A stretch of 64,000 nucleotides of DNA from CAZENU01 sp965222125 (GTDB lineage: Bacteria; Chloroflexota; Dehalococcoidia; Lucifugimonadales; CAZENU01), in NCBI GenBank assembly GCA_965222125.1, contig CBDCTC010000006.1:1302001-1366000 (forward strand). The letters run 5' to 3'. Both the position numbers and the translations under genes were made by a program. Below are positions 8,152 to 16,259 of this stretch, piece after piece. Within the stretch, counting starts at the first letter, position 1. Each line of letters starts with the position of its first letter. The notes below the pieces were generated by a model. It worked only from the letters and a program-made list of their open reading frames with translations, searched no databases and was not told the origin of the DNA.

Positions 8152-8712
8152 GTGGTCGACCAGGAGAAGATACGGGAGGCGGTGGCCTCCATCATCGAGG
8201 CGCTGGGCGAAGACCCGGAGCGCGAGGGGATCCGCAACACCCCGCAGCGCGTGGCGCGGATGTACGCCGAGATATTCTCCGGCATCGACCAGGACCCCGC
8301 CGACGTCCTGTCGACGGGCTTTGACGAAGGCCACGAGGGGCTGGTCGTCATTCGCGGCCTCTCCTTCTCGTCGGTATGCGAGCACCACCTGGCCCCGTTC
8401 TTCGGCAGCGCCTCGATTGGCTACGTGCCCAACGGCCGCGTGGTGGGCGTCAGCAAGCTGGCGCGCGCGCTGGATATCCTCGCGCGGCGGCCGCAGCTCC
8501 AGGAGCGTCTGACGAAGCAGCTCGTCGACGCGGTCTTCGACACCGTCGAGCCGCACGGCGTCGCCGCCAGGCTGACCGGCGAGCACACGTGCATGTCGAT
8601 CCGAGGCGTCCGCAGGCAGGGGAGCCGGATGGTCACCTCGGCGGCCCGGGGTACGCTTAAGACGGACGAGCCGACGATAAGGGAGTTTCACGCCCTGCTG
8701 GGAGACGACTAA
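8152..8712 (+). CDS. folE: GTP cyclohydrolase I
   Basis: Converts GTP to 7,8-dihydroneopterin triphosphate, the first step of folate (and pterin) synthesis, as a cytoplasmic homodecamer. The 186-residue length is usual. Zinc ligands are visible as C76-E-H78-H and in HTCMSIRG (C147); EGIRNTPQRVARMY near residue 25 and VGVSKLARALDILARRPQ near residue 99 are family blocks. I chose the GTG at 8152 because AGGGAG lies 5-8 bases upstream and the family normally starts near here; the frame is open further up into the repeat array, which is not homologous. The upstream region was remodelled by the element. Confidence 0.95.
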   Translation: MVDQEKIREAVASIIEALGEDPEREGIRNTPQRVARMYAEIFSGIDQDPADVLSTGFDEGHEGLVVIRGLSFSSVCEHHLAPFFGSASIGYVPNGRVVGVSKLARALDILARRPQLQERLTKQLVDAVFDTVEPHGVAARLTGEHTCMSIRGVRRQGSRMVTSAARGTLKTDEPTIREFHALLGDD

Positions 8713-8713
8713 G

Positions 8714-9694
8714 GTGTCGCCCTCGGTCAGGGCGGTGTCGTTCGACGATGCCGAGGAGGAGTGGGCAGCGCTCCTTCCCCGCTGCGCGACGGACACCGCG
8801 TTCGTAACCCCGTGGTGGCAGAGGGCGTGGTGGCGCTGCTTCGGGGCGGACTACGATCTCCGGCTGCTCGCCGTCGACGACGGCGGCGCCCGCCTGGGGC
8901 TCGCGCCGCTCGTCCAACGCGACGGCGTCCTCGCCTTTCTGGGCGATACCGACCTGTTCGACTACCACGACTTCATAGTCCCCACGGGCAACGAGGAGCC
9001 GTTCTACGAGGCCGTGCTCGACTACCTAGCCGAGAGCGGCGCCGCGACCCTCGACCTGAAGTCGGTGCCTCAGGACTCTCCCACCCTGGCGCTTCTGCCC
9101 GCCGCGGCCGAGCGCCGCAGCTTCTCGGTCGAGCTCGAGCGGGAGGACGTGGCCCCCATGTTGGCGGAGCTTCCGGCCACGTGGGAGGAGTACGTCGCCG
9201 GGCTCGGGAAGAAGTACCGCCACGAGCTGCGGCGCAAGCTCCGGCGGCTGGACGCCGCAGGCGACCACACCCTGTACATGTGCGACACTGACCGCGGCCT
9301 GCCGGGCTGCCTGGAGATGTTCTTCCCGCTGCACAGGGCCAGCTCCCCCGAGAAGGCCGCGTTCTGGAACCCGGGCCGGGAGCGGTTCTTCGTCGACGTC
9401 CTGACGGAGGCCGCGTCGCGGAAGGTGCTGCGGCTCGCGGTGCTCGAACTGAACGGCGAGCGCCTGGCCGCGTGCGTCAACATCGACTACGGGTCGTCCT
9501 ATCTGCTGTATAATAGCGGCTACGATCCCGCGTACGCGCGGCTGAGTGTGGGCCTGCTGAACAAGGCCCTTACGATCAAATGGGCGATCGCCTCCGGGAA
9601 ACGGGCCTTCGACTTTCTCCGAGGCGGCGAGCGATACAAGTACGAGCTAGGCGCCGTCGACCGATGGATATACCGGCTGACCATTCGCCGTTGA
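8714..9694 (+). CDS. CelD/BcsL-type GNAT acetyltransferase (Acetyltransf_6)
   Basis: A 326-residue protein with a GTG start one base after the folE stop. It resembles the FemAB-like, BioF2-like acyltransferase group: TAFVTPWWQRAWWRCFG near residue 29, GKKYRHELRRKLRRL near residue 164, and the C-terminal GLLNKALTIKWAIASGKRAF followed by DFLRGGERYKYELG. Members acylate polysaccharides or other envelope compounds, with substrate unknown here. It is followed on the same strand by a glycosyltransferase, which fits a glycan-related role, but this is inference. Confidence 0.8.
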   Translation: MSPSVRAVSFDDAEEEWAALLPRCATDTAFVTPWWQRAWWRCFGADYDLRLLAVDDGGARLGLAPLVQRDGVLAFLGDTDLFDYHDFIVPTGNEEPFYEAVLDYLAESGAATLDLKSVPQDSPTLALLPAAAERRSFSVELEREDVAPMLAELPATWEEYVAGLGKKYRHELRRKLRRLDAAGDHTLYMCDTDRGLPGCLEMFFPLHRASSPEKAAFWNPGRERFFVDVLTEAASRKVLRLAVLELNGERLAACVNIDYGSSYLLYNSGYDPAYARLSVGLLNKALTIKWAIASGKRAFDFLRGGERYKYELGAVDRWIYRLTIRR

Positions 9695-9790
9695 GGCCCT
9701 CTCGACGGCGGCCTTCACCGCCGGCGCCGTGTACACCTGGACACCCGTGCGGCCGGCCTCGCCTGCCCGCCCCGCGCATCGGAGCGCTTC

Positions 9791-11014
9791 ATGTATAGAG
9801 TAGCCATGTTGAGCATGCACGGCTGTCCCGTGTCCCGCCTCGGCGGGAAGGATACGGGCGGGATGAACGTGTACGTGCTCCAGATAGCCAGGGAGCTCGG
9901 CGCCCGCGGACACTCCGTTGACGTCTTCACCAGGACGCACGACCCGGACGACCCCCAGGTCGTCCACCTGGGCGACAACGCCCGCGTCATCCATCTCAGT
10001 GCGGGGACCGTCGACGAGGCCAAGGAGAGCCTGCACGGCTACATACCCGAGTACCTGCAACGGCTGGAGGAGTTCCGCGCGGCCGAGGGGCTGACGTACG
10101 ACGTCGTGCATTCCCACTACTGGCTCTCGGGCCAGGCGGCGCTGTCTCTCGCGGAGTCCTGGGGCGTGCCCCATATCACGACGTTCCACACGCTGGCCAG
10201 GAAGAAGCTGCAGGCCCGCGCGGGCGAGCTCGAGTCGGAGCTTCGCGTGCGGACGGAGTCCCGCGTGATAGAGCGCGCGAGCGCCGTCGTCGTCTCCACC
10301 GACCAGGAGAAGGACGACCTGTCCCGCCTGTACGGAGTCTCGCCGCGCGCGGTCCGCACAATCCCCGCCGGAGTCGACCTCGACCTGTTCCGGCCCATTC
10401 CGCGCGAAGAGGCGAGGCGGTCGCTGGGAATACGGGAGTCCAACGTCGTGCTCTCGGTGGGACGAATCGAGCCGCTGAAAGGGCTGGACCTGCTCGTGCA
10501 GGCGATGTCGATGCTGAACGACCTCGACGACACGAGGCTCGTCATCGTCGGCGGCAGGCCGGAGCGGGACGACGAGCTGAATCGCCTGGAGTCGATAGCG
10601 GCCGAGCTCGGCGTCGCGGACAAGACGACGTTCGCCGGCGCGGTGAAGCAGACCGGGCTGCCCGCGTACTACAGCGCCGCCGACGTCTTCGTGATGCCCT
10701 CCTACTACGAGAGCTTCGGGCTGGTGGCGCTGGAGGCGATGGCCTGCGGCACGCCGGTGATAGCCGCGCGCGTCGGAGGGCTGAAGAGCTTCATCACGTC
10801 CGGGGAGACCGGCTATCTCGTGCCGTGGCGCTGCGCGGAGCCGTACGCGCGGCGACTCGACGTGTTGCTGGCCAATCCCGCACTTCAGGCCGCTATGGGC
10901 AAGGCCGCCAGGGCAAAGGCCCTGACGATGGGCTGGGAACAGACCGCAAGACGCATCGCGGACCTGTACGTCGCGCTGGTGGGCCCGTCCCGCGTACAGG
11001 CCGCCGGGGCTTAG
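9791..11014 (+). CDS. GT4-family glycosyltransferase (MshA/sucrose-phosphate synthase-like)
   Basis: A 407-residue GT-B enzyme. The N-terminal domain starts MYRVAMLSMHGCPVSRLGG with the loop KDTGGMNVYVLQIARELG, as in MshA-type enzymes. HSHYWLSG and FHTLARKK follow around residues 109-135. The C-terminal nucleotide-sugar site is seen as VGRIEPLKGLDLLVQA near residue 223 and PSYYESFGLVALEAMACGTP near residue 303, with the EX7E pair. Retaining transfer of a nucleotide-linked sugar is expected. The acceptor is unknown; a mycothiol-like or a compatible-solute route is possible. It converges on a double-GNAT gene 10 bp away. Confidence 0.88.
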   Translation: MYRVAMLSMHGCPVSRLGGKDTGGMNVYVLQIARELGARGHSVDVFTRTHDPDDPQVVHLGDNARVIHLSAGTVDEAKESLHGYIPEYLQRLEEFRAAEGLTYDVVHSHYWLSGQAALSLAESWGVPHITTFHTLARKKLQARAGELESELRVRTESRVIERASAVVVSTDQEKDDLSRLYGVSPRAVRTIPAGVDLDLFRPIPREEARRSLGIRESNVVLSVGRIEPLKGLDLLVQAMSMLNDLDDTRLVIVGGRPERDDELNRLESIAAELGVADKTTFAGAVKQTGLPAYYSAADVFVMPSYYESFGLVALEAMACGTPVIAARVGGLKSFITSGETGYLVPWRCAEPYARRLDVLLANPALQAAMGKAARAKALTMGWEQTARRIADLYVALVGPSRVQAAGA

Positions 11015-11024
11015 GCGCAGGGGC

Positions 11025-11957
11025 TCACGGCCTCGACCGTTCGTACCACAACGACACCCCCCCCTCGCGGAAGCCGGCTGAGTAGTACACCCGTTTAGCG
11101 GCCGCGTTGGCTTCGTCCACCTCCAGCCGCACCGTCTTCGCCCCGTTCTCAGCCAGGTAGGTCATGCCGGCGGCCAGCGCCGCCTTCCCCAGCCCCCGCC
11201 CACGGTAGTCCGGGTGGACCCCGGTCATGCCTATCCAGCCTGTCGCGCCGCTCCGGAACGTCCACGCGTAGGCGACCGGCCGCGCGCCGTACTCGACGAA
11301 AACGATGCCGCACGGGAACGACGCGCCGAAGGCGAGCTTCGCCGCGACCTCTTCGACCGTGTTCGGGCAGAAGCCCCAGCTGCCGGTGAAGCACGCGTTC
11401 TGCAGCTCGGTGAGGGCCGGCTCGTCGCCGCTCTCCAAGCACCGCACCGTGTACCCCGCGTCCACCTCCGGCAGGGGAATGGGCGCGCCGCTCCAGACGA
11501 GATTCAGGTAGCGCCGCGTCAGGCCGAACCGCTCGGACTCTAGCAGCCGTCTGGCCTCGTCCGCCGTTTCGGCCACCTGTACGTGCGCGACGGACGCTCC
11601 GATCTCGTCGGCGCGTCCCAGAGCCGCTCGCAGCAGCGCCCTGCCTATGCCCCGGCAGCGGTGCGGCTCCATCACGCCGCCGCCGATTACCGCCCGGCCG
11701 ACCCGGGTCTCGGCGGTCACCAGCGAGAAGCCGACGAGAGCGCCGTCCCGTTCGGCCACGTGGCAGTCGCGCTCCGCGTCGCACGCGGGCTGCGACAGCA
11801 TCTGCCGCAGCAGCTCGGCGTCCACGGCGCCGTCGGCGCCCGCCCGGCCTGTGGCGGCGTTGAAGACGGGTGTGAGCGCGTCTATGTCCTTCCACCGGAA
11901 CCTGCGGACGGAGGCTGAATCGGACACGTCTATCGGGCTCTTCAACGGCAAGCTCAC
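11025..11957 (-). CDS. two-domain GNAT acetyltransferase (MshD-like layout)
   Basis: A 310-residue protein with two GNAT domains. The first has VMEPHRCRGIGRALLRAAL near residue 95; the second has TGVHPDYRGRGLGKAALAAG near residue 244 and ANAAAKRVYYSAGFRE near residue 284. Both acetyl-CoA loops (RxxGxG/A) are intact. The tandem layout is that of mycothiol synthase, but many other tandem GNATs exist. It converges with the MshA-like glycosyltransferase, which is why the idea arises at all. Sequence alone does not decide the substrate. Confidence 0.82.
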   Translation of the reverse strand: MSLPLKSPIDVSDSASVRRFRWKDIDALTPVFNAATGRAGADGAVDAELLRQMLSQPACDAERDCHVAERDGALVGFSLVTAETRVGRAVIGGGVMEPHRCRGIGRALLRAALGRADEIGASVAHVQVAETADEARRLLESERFGLTRRYLNLVWSGAPIPLPEVDAGYTVRCLESGDEPALTELQNACFTGSWGFCPNTVEEVAAKLAFGASFPCGIVFVEYGARPVAYAWTFRSGATGWIGMTGVHPDYRGRGLGKAALAAGMTYLAENGAKTVRLEVDEANAAAKRVYYSAGFREGGVSLWYERSRP

Positions 11958-12117
11958 CGGAATTGGGTCTGTCCAAGCTGTACGGGCCCGAGTATGTTAC
12001 CACCGGCAACCGGAGGTCACCGGGCCGACGGGGGTTAATGCAGGTTGTGGTTCCTGAGCCGAGTTGTCCTGAGCATACGGCCGCCTCGGCGCGTCAGGCT
12101 AGCGTAGCTGGTAGGCA

Positions 12118-12146
12118 TTGGCACGGCTCGGCGAGAGACTTATACT
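12118..12146 (+). promoter_or_regulatory. sigma-70 type promoter for the restriction-modification genes
   Basis: TTGGCA at 12118-12123 and TATACT at 12141-12146 are 17 bp apart, about 50 bp before the TTG start of the methyltransferase. No control (C) protein gene is present, so this is the only evident promoter for the pair. Confidence 0.6.
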
Positions 12147-12197
12147 TGATGCGTTCAGGCATACTGTCTCGACATCCAACGCCCAGGGGTTGACCAA

Positions 12198-13154
12198 TTG
12201 ACCGGTTTGGTTGAAGCCCAGAGTTTCGACTCTGGAGTTGACTATGTTCTGTTCAACGGTGACTGCCGGGAGCTCTTAGCGGGAACTCCGAGCGAGACCG
12301 TCCAGCTTGTCGTGACCTCCCCGCCCTATAACCTGGGCAAGCCCTACGAACACCGGCTGGATCTCGCGGACTACCTCAGAGAACAGGAAGCGGTGATTCG
12401 GGAATGCGTCAGGGTGCTGCGACCGGGGGGCAGCATCTGCTGGCAAGTTGGCAACTATGTCGACGACGGCGAAGTGGTCCCGCTTGACATCCCTCTCTAC
12501 CCGATCTTCGCGTCGCTCGGCCTTCGCATGCGGAATCGAATCATGTGGCACTTCGGGCATGGACTACACGCGACGAGACGATTCTCTGGCCGATACGAAG
12601 TGATCATGTGGTTCACCAAGGGCGACGAATATACCTTTCACCTGGATGACGTTCGTGTGCCGCAGAAGTATCCGATGAAGAAGCACTTCAAGGGACCTCG
12701 GAAGGGCCACCTTTCCGGCAATCCAATGGGCAAGAATCCCAGCGACGTTTGGGAGATTCCGAACGTCAAGGCCAACCACGTCGAAAAGACCGATCACCCG
12801 TGCCAGTTCCCCGTTGAACTCGTAGAACGGCTCGTCCTCGCGCTCAGCAGCATGGACGACTGGGTGTTCGATCCTTTCTTGGGCGCAGGAACAACGATAA
12901 TCGCCGCGTTGATGCACGGGCGCCGCGGCATGGGTGCTGAGATGTCGCAGGAGTACGTCCGGATCGCCAAAGAAAGGATCAGGCTCGCAGAACGAGGCCA
13001 GCTGCGGATTAGACCTATGGATCGAGCAGTCTACGATCCGGGGACTCCAGGACCGAGTCTGCCACCACAGCATGTAGCACTGGGGCCTAGGGCAGGGCAA
13101 CCGAGGCTCGTCGAGCGCAAGGCGTCGTTTGCCATTGAGAACCGCCCGTCGTGA
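12198..13154 (+). CDS. BglII-type DNA methyltransferase (N6_N4_Mtase family, probably N4-cytosine)
   Basis: A 318-residue beta-class methyltransferase with a TTG start. Motif IV is T40-S-P-P-Y44, the SPPY form typical of N4-cytosine enzymes, near the N-terminus; the AdoMet motif I (FDPFLGAGTT, near residue 224) comes after it, as expected for the beta class. The target-recognition part lies between (HFGHGLHATRRFSGRYEVI and beyond). The stop overlaps the GTG start of a BglII/BstYI-like endonuclease, so together they form a type II system, expected to act on AGATCT or RGATCY. The last 45 residues after the conserved part are low in similarity to the family. Confidence 0.9.
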   Translation: MTGLVEAQSFDSGVDYVLFNGDCRELLAGTPSETVQLVVTSPPYNLGKPYEHRLDLADYLREQEAVIRECVRVLRPGGSICWQVGNYVDDGEVVPLDIPLYPIFASLGLRMRNRIMWHFGHGLHATRRFSGRYEVIMWFTKGDEYTFHLDDVRVPQKYPMKKHFKGPRKGHLSGNPMGKNPSDVWEIPNVKANHVEKTDHPCQFPVELVERLVLALSSMDDWVFDPFLGAGTTIIAALMHGRRGMGAEMSQEYVRIAKERIRLAERGQLRIRPMDRAVYDPGTPGPSLPPQHVALGPRAGQPRLVERKASFAIENRPS

Positions 13155-13700
13155 AAATCGCCTACGAGTACTCTCACCTGGGCGGCGCGGAGATACTCCA
13201 AGTGCGTTACCCGGAGATCCACGAGGAAATACGCGAGGTCATCGGTAATGTCGTCGCCCCCCGGACGAAGGTAAGCCGCGAGAAGACTATGCCGGGCCGG
13301 AAGCTTTACTCTCCGACCGCGATCAATAAACGGTTCGCCGCTGAGTTTAGCTCACGTGGCTATCGGCACTTGAGAAATACCTACACCCTCGAGATACCGA
13401 ACAGCGATGTTGCGATCCGCGGTGCCTACAAGCAGGTTGACTTCGTCAAGGGGAAGGTCCTTGTCGAGGTCCAGTTTGGCAAGTACGCCTTTATGTTCTA
13501 TGACATGGCGAAGTTCCAGTATTTTTCAACGAACACCAGGCTGAGGTTGGGGTAGAGATCGTCCCATGCCACGCACTGCACAGCAAATGTCATCCGGGGT
13601 TTCGTACGGCGAGCAGTTGGTGTTTGACATTGAACGACTCCGAAGACATTTCCCCGCCGTCCCCGTGTACGTGATTCTGATTGACGCCCAAGACGAGTGA
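13151..13700 (+). pseudogene. BglII/BstYI-type restriction endonuclease, two frameshifts
   Basis: The open frame (GTG at 13151, stop at 13555, 134 residues) begins MKIAYEYSHLGGAEILQVRY and reaches YKQVDFVKGKVLVEVQFGKY, which carries the D...ExQ core of BglII/BstYI-type enzymes. It then breaks. Adding one T to the five-T run at 13522-13526 restores FFNEHQAEVGVEIVP; adding one A to the three-A run at 13585-13587 restores MSSGVSYGEQLVFDIERL and a stop at 13698-13700. The restored product has about 183 residues, close to BstYI. Both changes are single-base losses in homopolymers: either real inactivation with the methyltransferase kept, or consensus errors. Confidence 0.85.
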
Positions 13701-13825
13701 TACGTCTACCGGTGTCCGTGCGCTGAGAGCTGACCGCCGGAGACCAGCCCGTCGGATACGGAACACTCCGGCCCTACAGCTGTCGGAGCGCCACGTCTGA
13801 ACTGCCACAGTCGCTCACAGGCTTG

Positions 13826-13854
13826 TTGACGCCCTCGTAGGCCGCTGCTACACT
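13826..13854 (+). promoter_or_regulatory. sigma-70 type promoter for the amidohydrolase trio
   Basis: TTGACG at 13826-13831 and TACACT at 13849-13854, 17 bp apart, end 37 bp before the TTG start at 13892. This is the only good promoter before the three same-strand hydrolase genes. Confidence 0.6.
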
Positions 13855-13891
13855 CCGGCGGCGCAAGACGGACGGGCTTGGACGGTACCAT

Positions 13892-14671
13892 TTGGGCAAG
13901 ATAGACCTCCACTTCGAGCCGAGCGTTCCCGTATTCGACGCCAACGCGTCCCTGGGACGCCGCCACGACCGCCGCGTAGCCGTGGACACCGCGGCCGACA
14001 CGCTGGCGGCCATGGACGATGGCGGCGTCGACCGCGCCGTCGTCTACGCGCCCCACGCGGCGGGGTACGACTCCCGCGAGGGCAACGCCATGCTCCTCGA
14101 GGATATCGGAGGCGAGCCCCGGCTCGTCCCGCAGTTCGTCTTCAACCCGACCTGGGACGAGCTGGACGAGTTCGCCGCGCTCGTCGAGAAGCACGACGTG
14201 CGATCCGTCCGGATGGTCCCGGCCGCCCACCGGTACCCGTTCAGGGACTGGGTCGTCAAGCCGTGGCTCGACTGGCTGGGAGAGGCCGGCATTCCCGTGT
14301 GGCTGCCGGTCAACTACGACATCCTGGGCGAGTCGTACCAGATCAAGCCGTCGGAGGTTCACGAGACGCTGAGCGCGCATCCCGACGTCACGGCGGTGCT
14401 CTCCGAAGTGCAGTACCACACGATGTCGTGGGCGATGCCGCTGCTTCGCAGCCTGCCCAACCTCAACGTCGAGATATCGCGGCTCTCCAACACGGACGGC
14501 CTCGACCGCCTCGGAGACGCGGTCGGGTTCGAACGCGTGATGTACGGCTCCCGGTTCCCGGACGGGGCGATCTCGCCGCTGCTGTACTACTTGCACACCT
14601 CCGGGCTGAACGAGGAAATCCTGAAGGACGTGTGCTCCCGCAACGCGGAGCGCCTGCTGAGGTTTGCCTGA
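13892..14671 (+). CDS. amidohydrolase-2-like TIM-barrel protein lacking the first metal motif
   Basis: A 259-residue protein with a TTG start. The overall layout is that of the two genes that follow, but the N-terminal metal motif DxHxH is replaced by VFDANASLG, and the later GSDM is GSRFPDG. Internal family-like parts are VRMVPAAHRYPF near residue 109 and RNAERLLRF at the end. With several metal ligands gone it may be a non-catalytic partner or use different chemistry. Its stop lies just before the next gene's GTG, so the three are probably one operon. Confidence 0.75.
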   Translation: MGKIDLHFEPSVPVFDANASLGRRHDRRVAVDTAADTLAAMDDGGVDRAVVYAPHAAGYDSREGNAMLLEDIGGEPRLVPQFVFNPTWDELDEFAALVEKHDVRSVRMVPAAHRYPFRDWVVKPWLDWLGEAGIPVWLPVNYDILGESYQIKPSEVHETLSAHPDVTAVLSEVQYHTMSWAMPLLRSLPNLNVEISRLSNTDGLDRLGDAVGFERVMYGSRFPDGAISPLLYYLHTSGLNEEILKDVCSRNAERLLRFA

Positions 14672-14672
14672 A

Positions 14673-15437
14673 GTGGAAACGCCGGTCGTAGACTTCCACA
14701 CGCACGCGGGCCGCTGGGGCGTCAACTGGATGGACGGCGAGCCCGAGCGCTTCGTGAGCCTCCTGGACGCGGCCGGCATTGACCTGGCCTGCATCAACGC
14801 GATCTTCTACAGCGACGCCCGCCGGGGCCACGACGCCGTGGCGGAGATGGTCGCGGCCTATCCCGACCGGTTCGTCGGAGTCGCGTTCGCCAGCCCGCAC
14901 TACCCCGAGGAGGCGGTGAAGGAGCTGGACCGCGCCTTCCACGAGATGGACATGAAGTTCGTCAAGCTCTATCCCGACTACGCGATGGTCCCGCCGGAGC
15001 ATCCGAGCTACGCGGACATCCTGGAGTGGTGCAGCGACAGGAAGCTGCCCGTTATGTTGCACTCCGACTTCCTGTTCGACCCTCCGGACGTCGACGTGTA
15101 CGGGCGCTACACCGGGCTGCACGAGCGCTTTCCCGGGATCAAGTGGGTCATCTCGCACGCGGGCTGGCCCAACCCGCCGGAGGGACAGGTCATTATCGAC
15201 ACGGTGAACGCCGTCCCCAACATGTACGTGGAGACGTGCTCGTCGTTCAACTATGCGAACACGCTGGAGTTCATCGTAGACGGCATGGGCGCCGACAAGA
15301 TCCTGTTCGGCTCGGACATGACGCTCATGGACGCGCGTCTACAGGTGGGCATGATCGCCACGGCCGACATCAGCGAGGAAGACAAGCGCCGCATCCTGGG
15401 CCTCAACGCCATCGAGCTACTGGGACTGGAGCTCTGA
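14673..15437 (+). CDS. amidohydrolase family protein (paralogue 1)
   Basis: A 254-residue metal-dependent TIM-barrel hydrolase. Metal residues are seen in VVDFHTHAG (near residue 6), in SHAGW (near residue 164) and in LFGSDMTLMDAR (near residue 210). I prefer the GTG at 14673 because it gives exactly the length and register of the next gene; a TTG at 14664 overlapping the previous stop is possible. The two paralogues end in the identical string RRILGLNAIELLGLEL, showing a recent duplication. Substrate unknown; family members hydrolyse or decarboxylate small carboxylic acids and lactones. Confidence 0.85.
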   Translation: METPVVDFHTHAGRWGVNWMDGEPERFVSLLDAAGIDLACINAIFYSDARRGHDAVAEMVAAYPDRFVGVAFASPHYPEEAVKELDRAFHEMDMKFVKLYPDYAMVPPEHPSYADILEWCSDRKLPVMLHSDFLFDPPDVDVYGRYTGLHERFPGIKWVISHAGWPNPPEGQVIIDTVNAVPNMYVETCSSFNYANTLEFIVDGMGADKILFGSDMTLMDARLQVGMIATADISEEDKRRILGLNAIELLGLEL

Positions 15438-15442
15438 CCGCG

Positions 15443-16207
15443 ATGGACGACACGCCGATAGTCGACTTCCACAACCACGCGGGCCACTGGGGCCGGCACG
15501 GCCTGACCGACGAGCCGGAGCGGTTCCTGAACGTCATGGACGCGACCGGCATAGACGTCGCCTGCATCAACGGCATCTTCTTCGGCGACGCCCGGCGCGG
15601 CAACGACCTCGTCGCCAGCATCGTCGAGCAGCACCCGACGCGCTTCGTCGGCGCGGCCTTCGTCACCCCGCACTACCCCGAGGAGGCCATCGGGGAGCTC
15701 GACCGCGCGTTCGAACAGCTCGCCATGAAGTTCCTCAAGATATACCCGCCCTACTTCGGGCGCTCGGTGGACGACCCGGCGTACTTCCCGATCTACGAGT
15801 GGTGCGACGACCGCGGTACGGCGGTGATGACCCACCAGATATTCCCGTGGGACCCGCCTGGCACGACGATCGAGCGCCGTTTCGGGGCGCTGTCTGAAAA
15901 ATTCCCGAACGTCAAGTGGGTGCTGGCGCACGCCGGCTCCGGGGGCGGCAAATCGGTGGACGCTATCGCCGCCACGAAGGTCAGCCCCAACATCTACCTC
16001 GAAACGGCCGCCGGCGAGGTCACTCACCGCGGCTTCGAGAGGCTCGTGGAGGGCGCCGGCGCCGACAAGGTGCTCTACGGCTCCGACATGCCGCTGTTCG
16101 ACGCCCGGATCGACATCGCCAGGGTCGTCACGGCGGACATATCCGACGACGCCAAGCGCCGCATCCTCGGCCTCAACGCCATCGAGCTGCTCGGCCTGGA
16201 GCTCTAG
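15443..16207 (+). CDS. amidohydrolase family protein (paralogue 2)
   Basis: A 254-residue paralogue of the preceding gene, starting with ATG 5 bp after its stop. Metal motifs: IVDFHNHAG near residue 6, AHAGS near residue 164, LYGSDMPLFDAR near residue 210. The central part differs most, for example MTHQIFPWDPPG where the sister has MLHSDFLFDPP, which suggests a different substrate pocket. The pair probably arose by tandem duplication and is the end of the operon begun at 13892. Confidence 0.85.
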   Translation: MDDTPIVDFHNHAGHWGRHGLTDEPERFLNVMDATGIDVACINGIFFGDARRGNDLVASIVEQHPTRFVGAAFVTPHYPEEAIGELDRAFEQLAMKFLKIYPPYFGRSVDDPAYFPIYEWCDDRGTAVMTHQIFPWDPPGTTIERRFGALSEKFPNVKWVLAHAGSGGGKSVDAIAATKVSPNIYLETAAGEVTHRGFERLVEGAGADKVLYGSDMPLFDARIDIARVVTADISDDAKRRILGLNAIELLGLEL

Positions 16208-16259
16208 CGGCCCCGCCGCACGGCGGACTCCCGAAGTAGCCGGGGCTGCCGCGTCGCCA

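Noticed and set aside
12198..13154. N6-adenine specificity for the methyltransferase
   Set aside because: Motif IV is SPPY, typical of N4-cytosine enzymes, and the partner is BglII-like; not proven, but adenine methylation is less likely.
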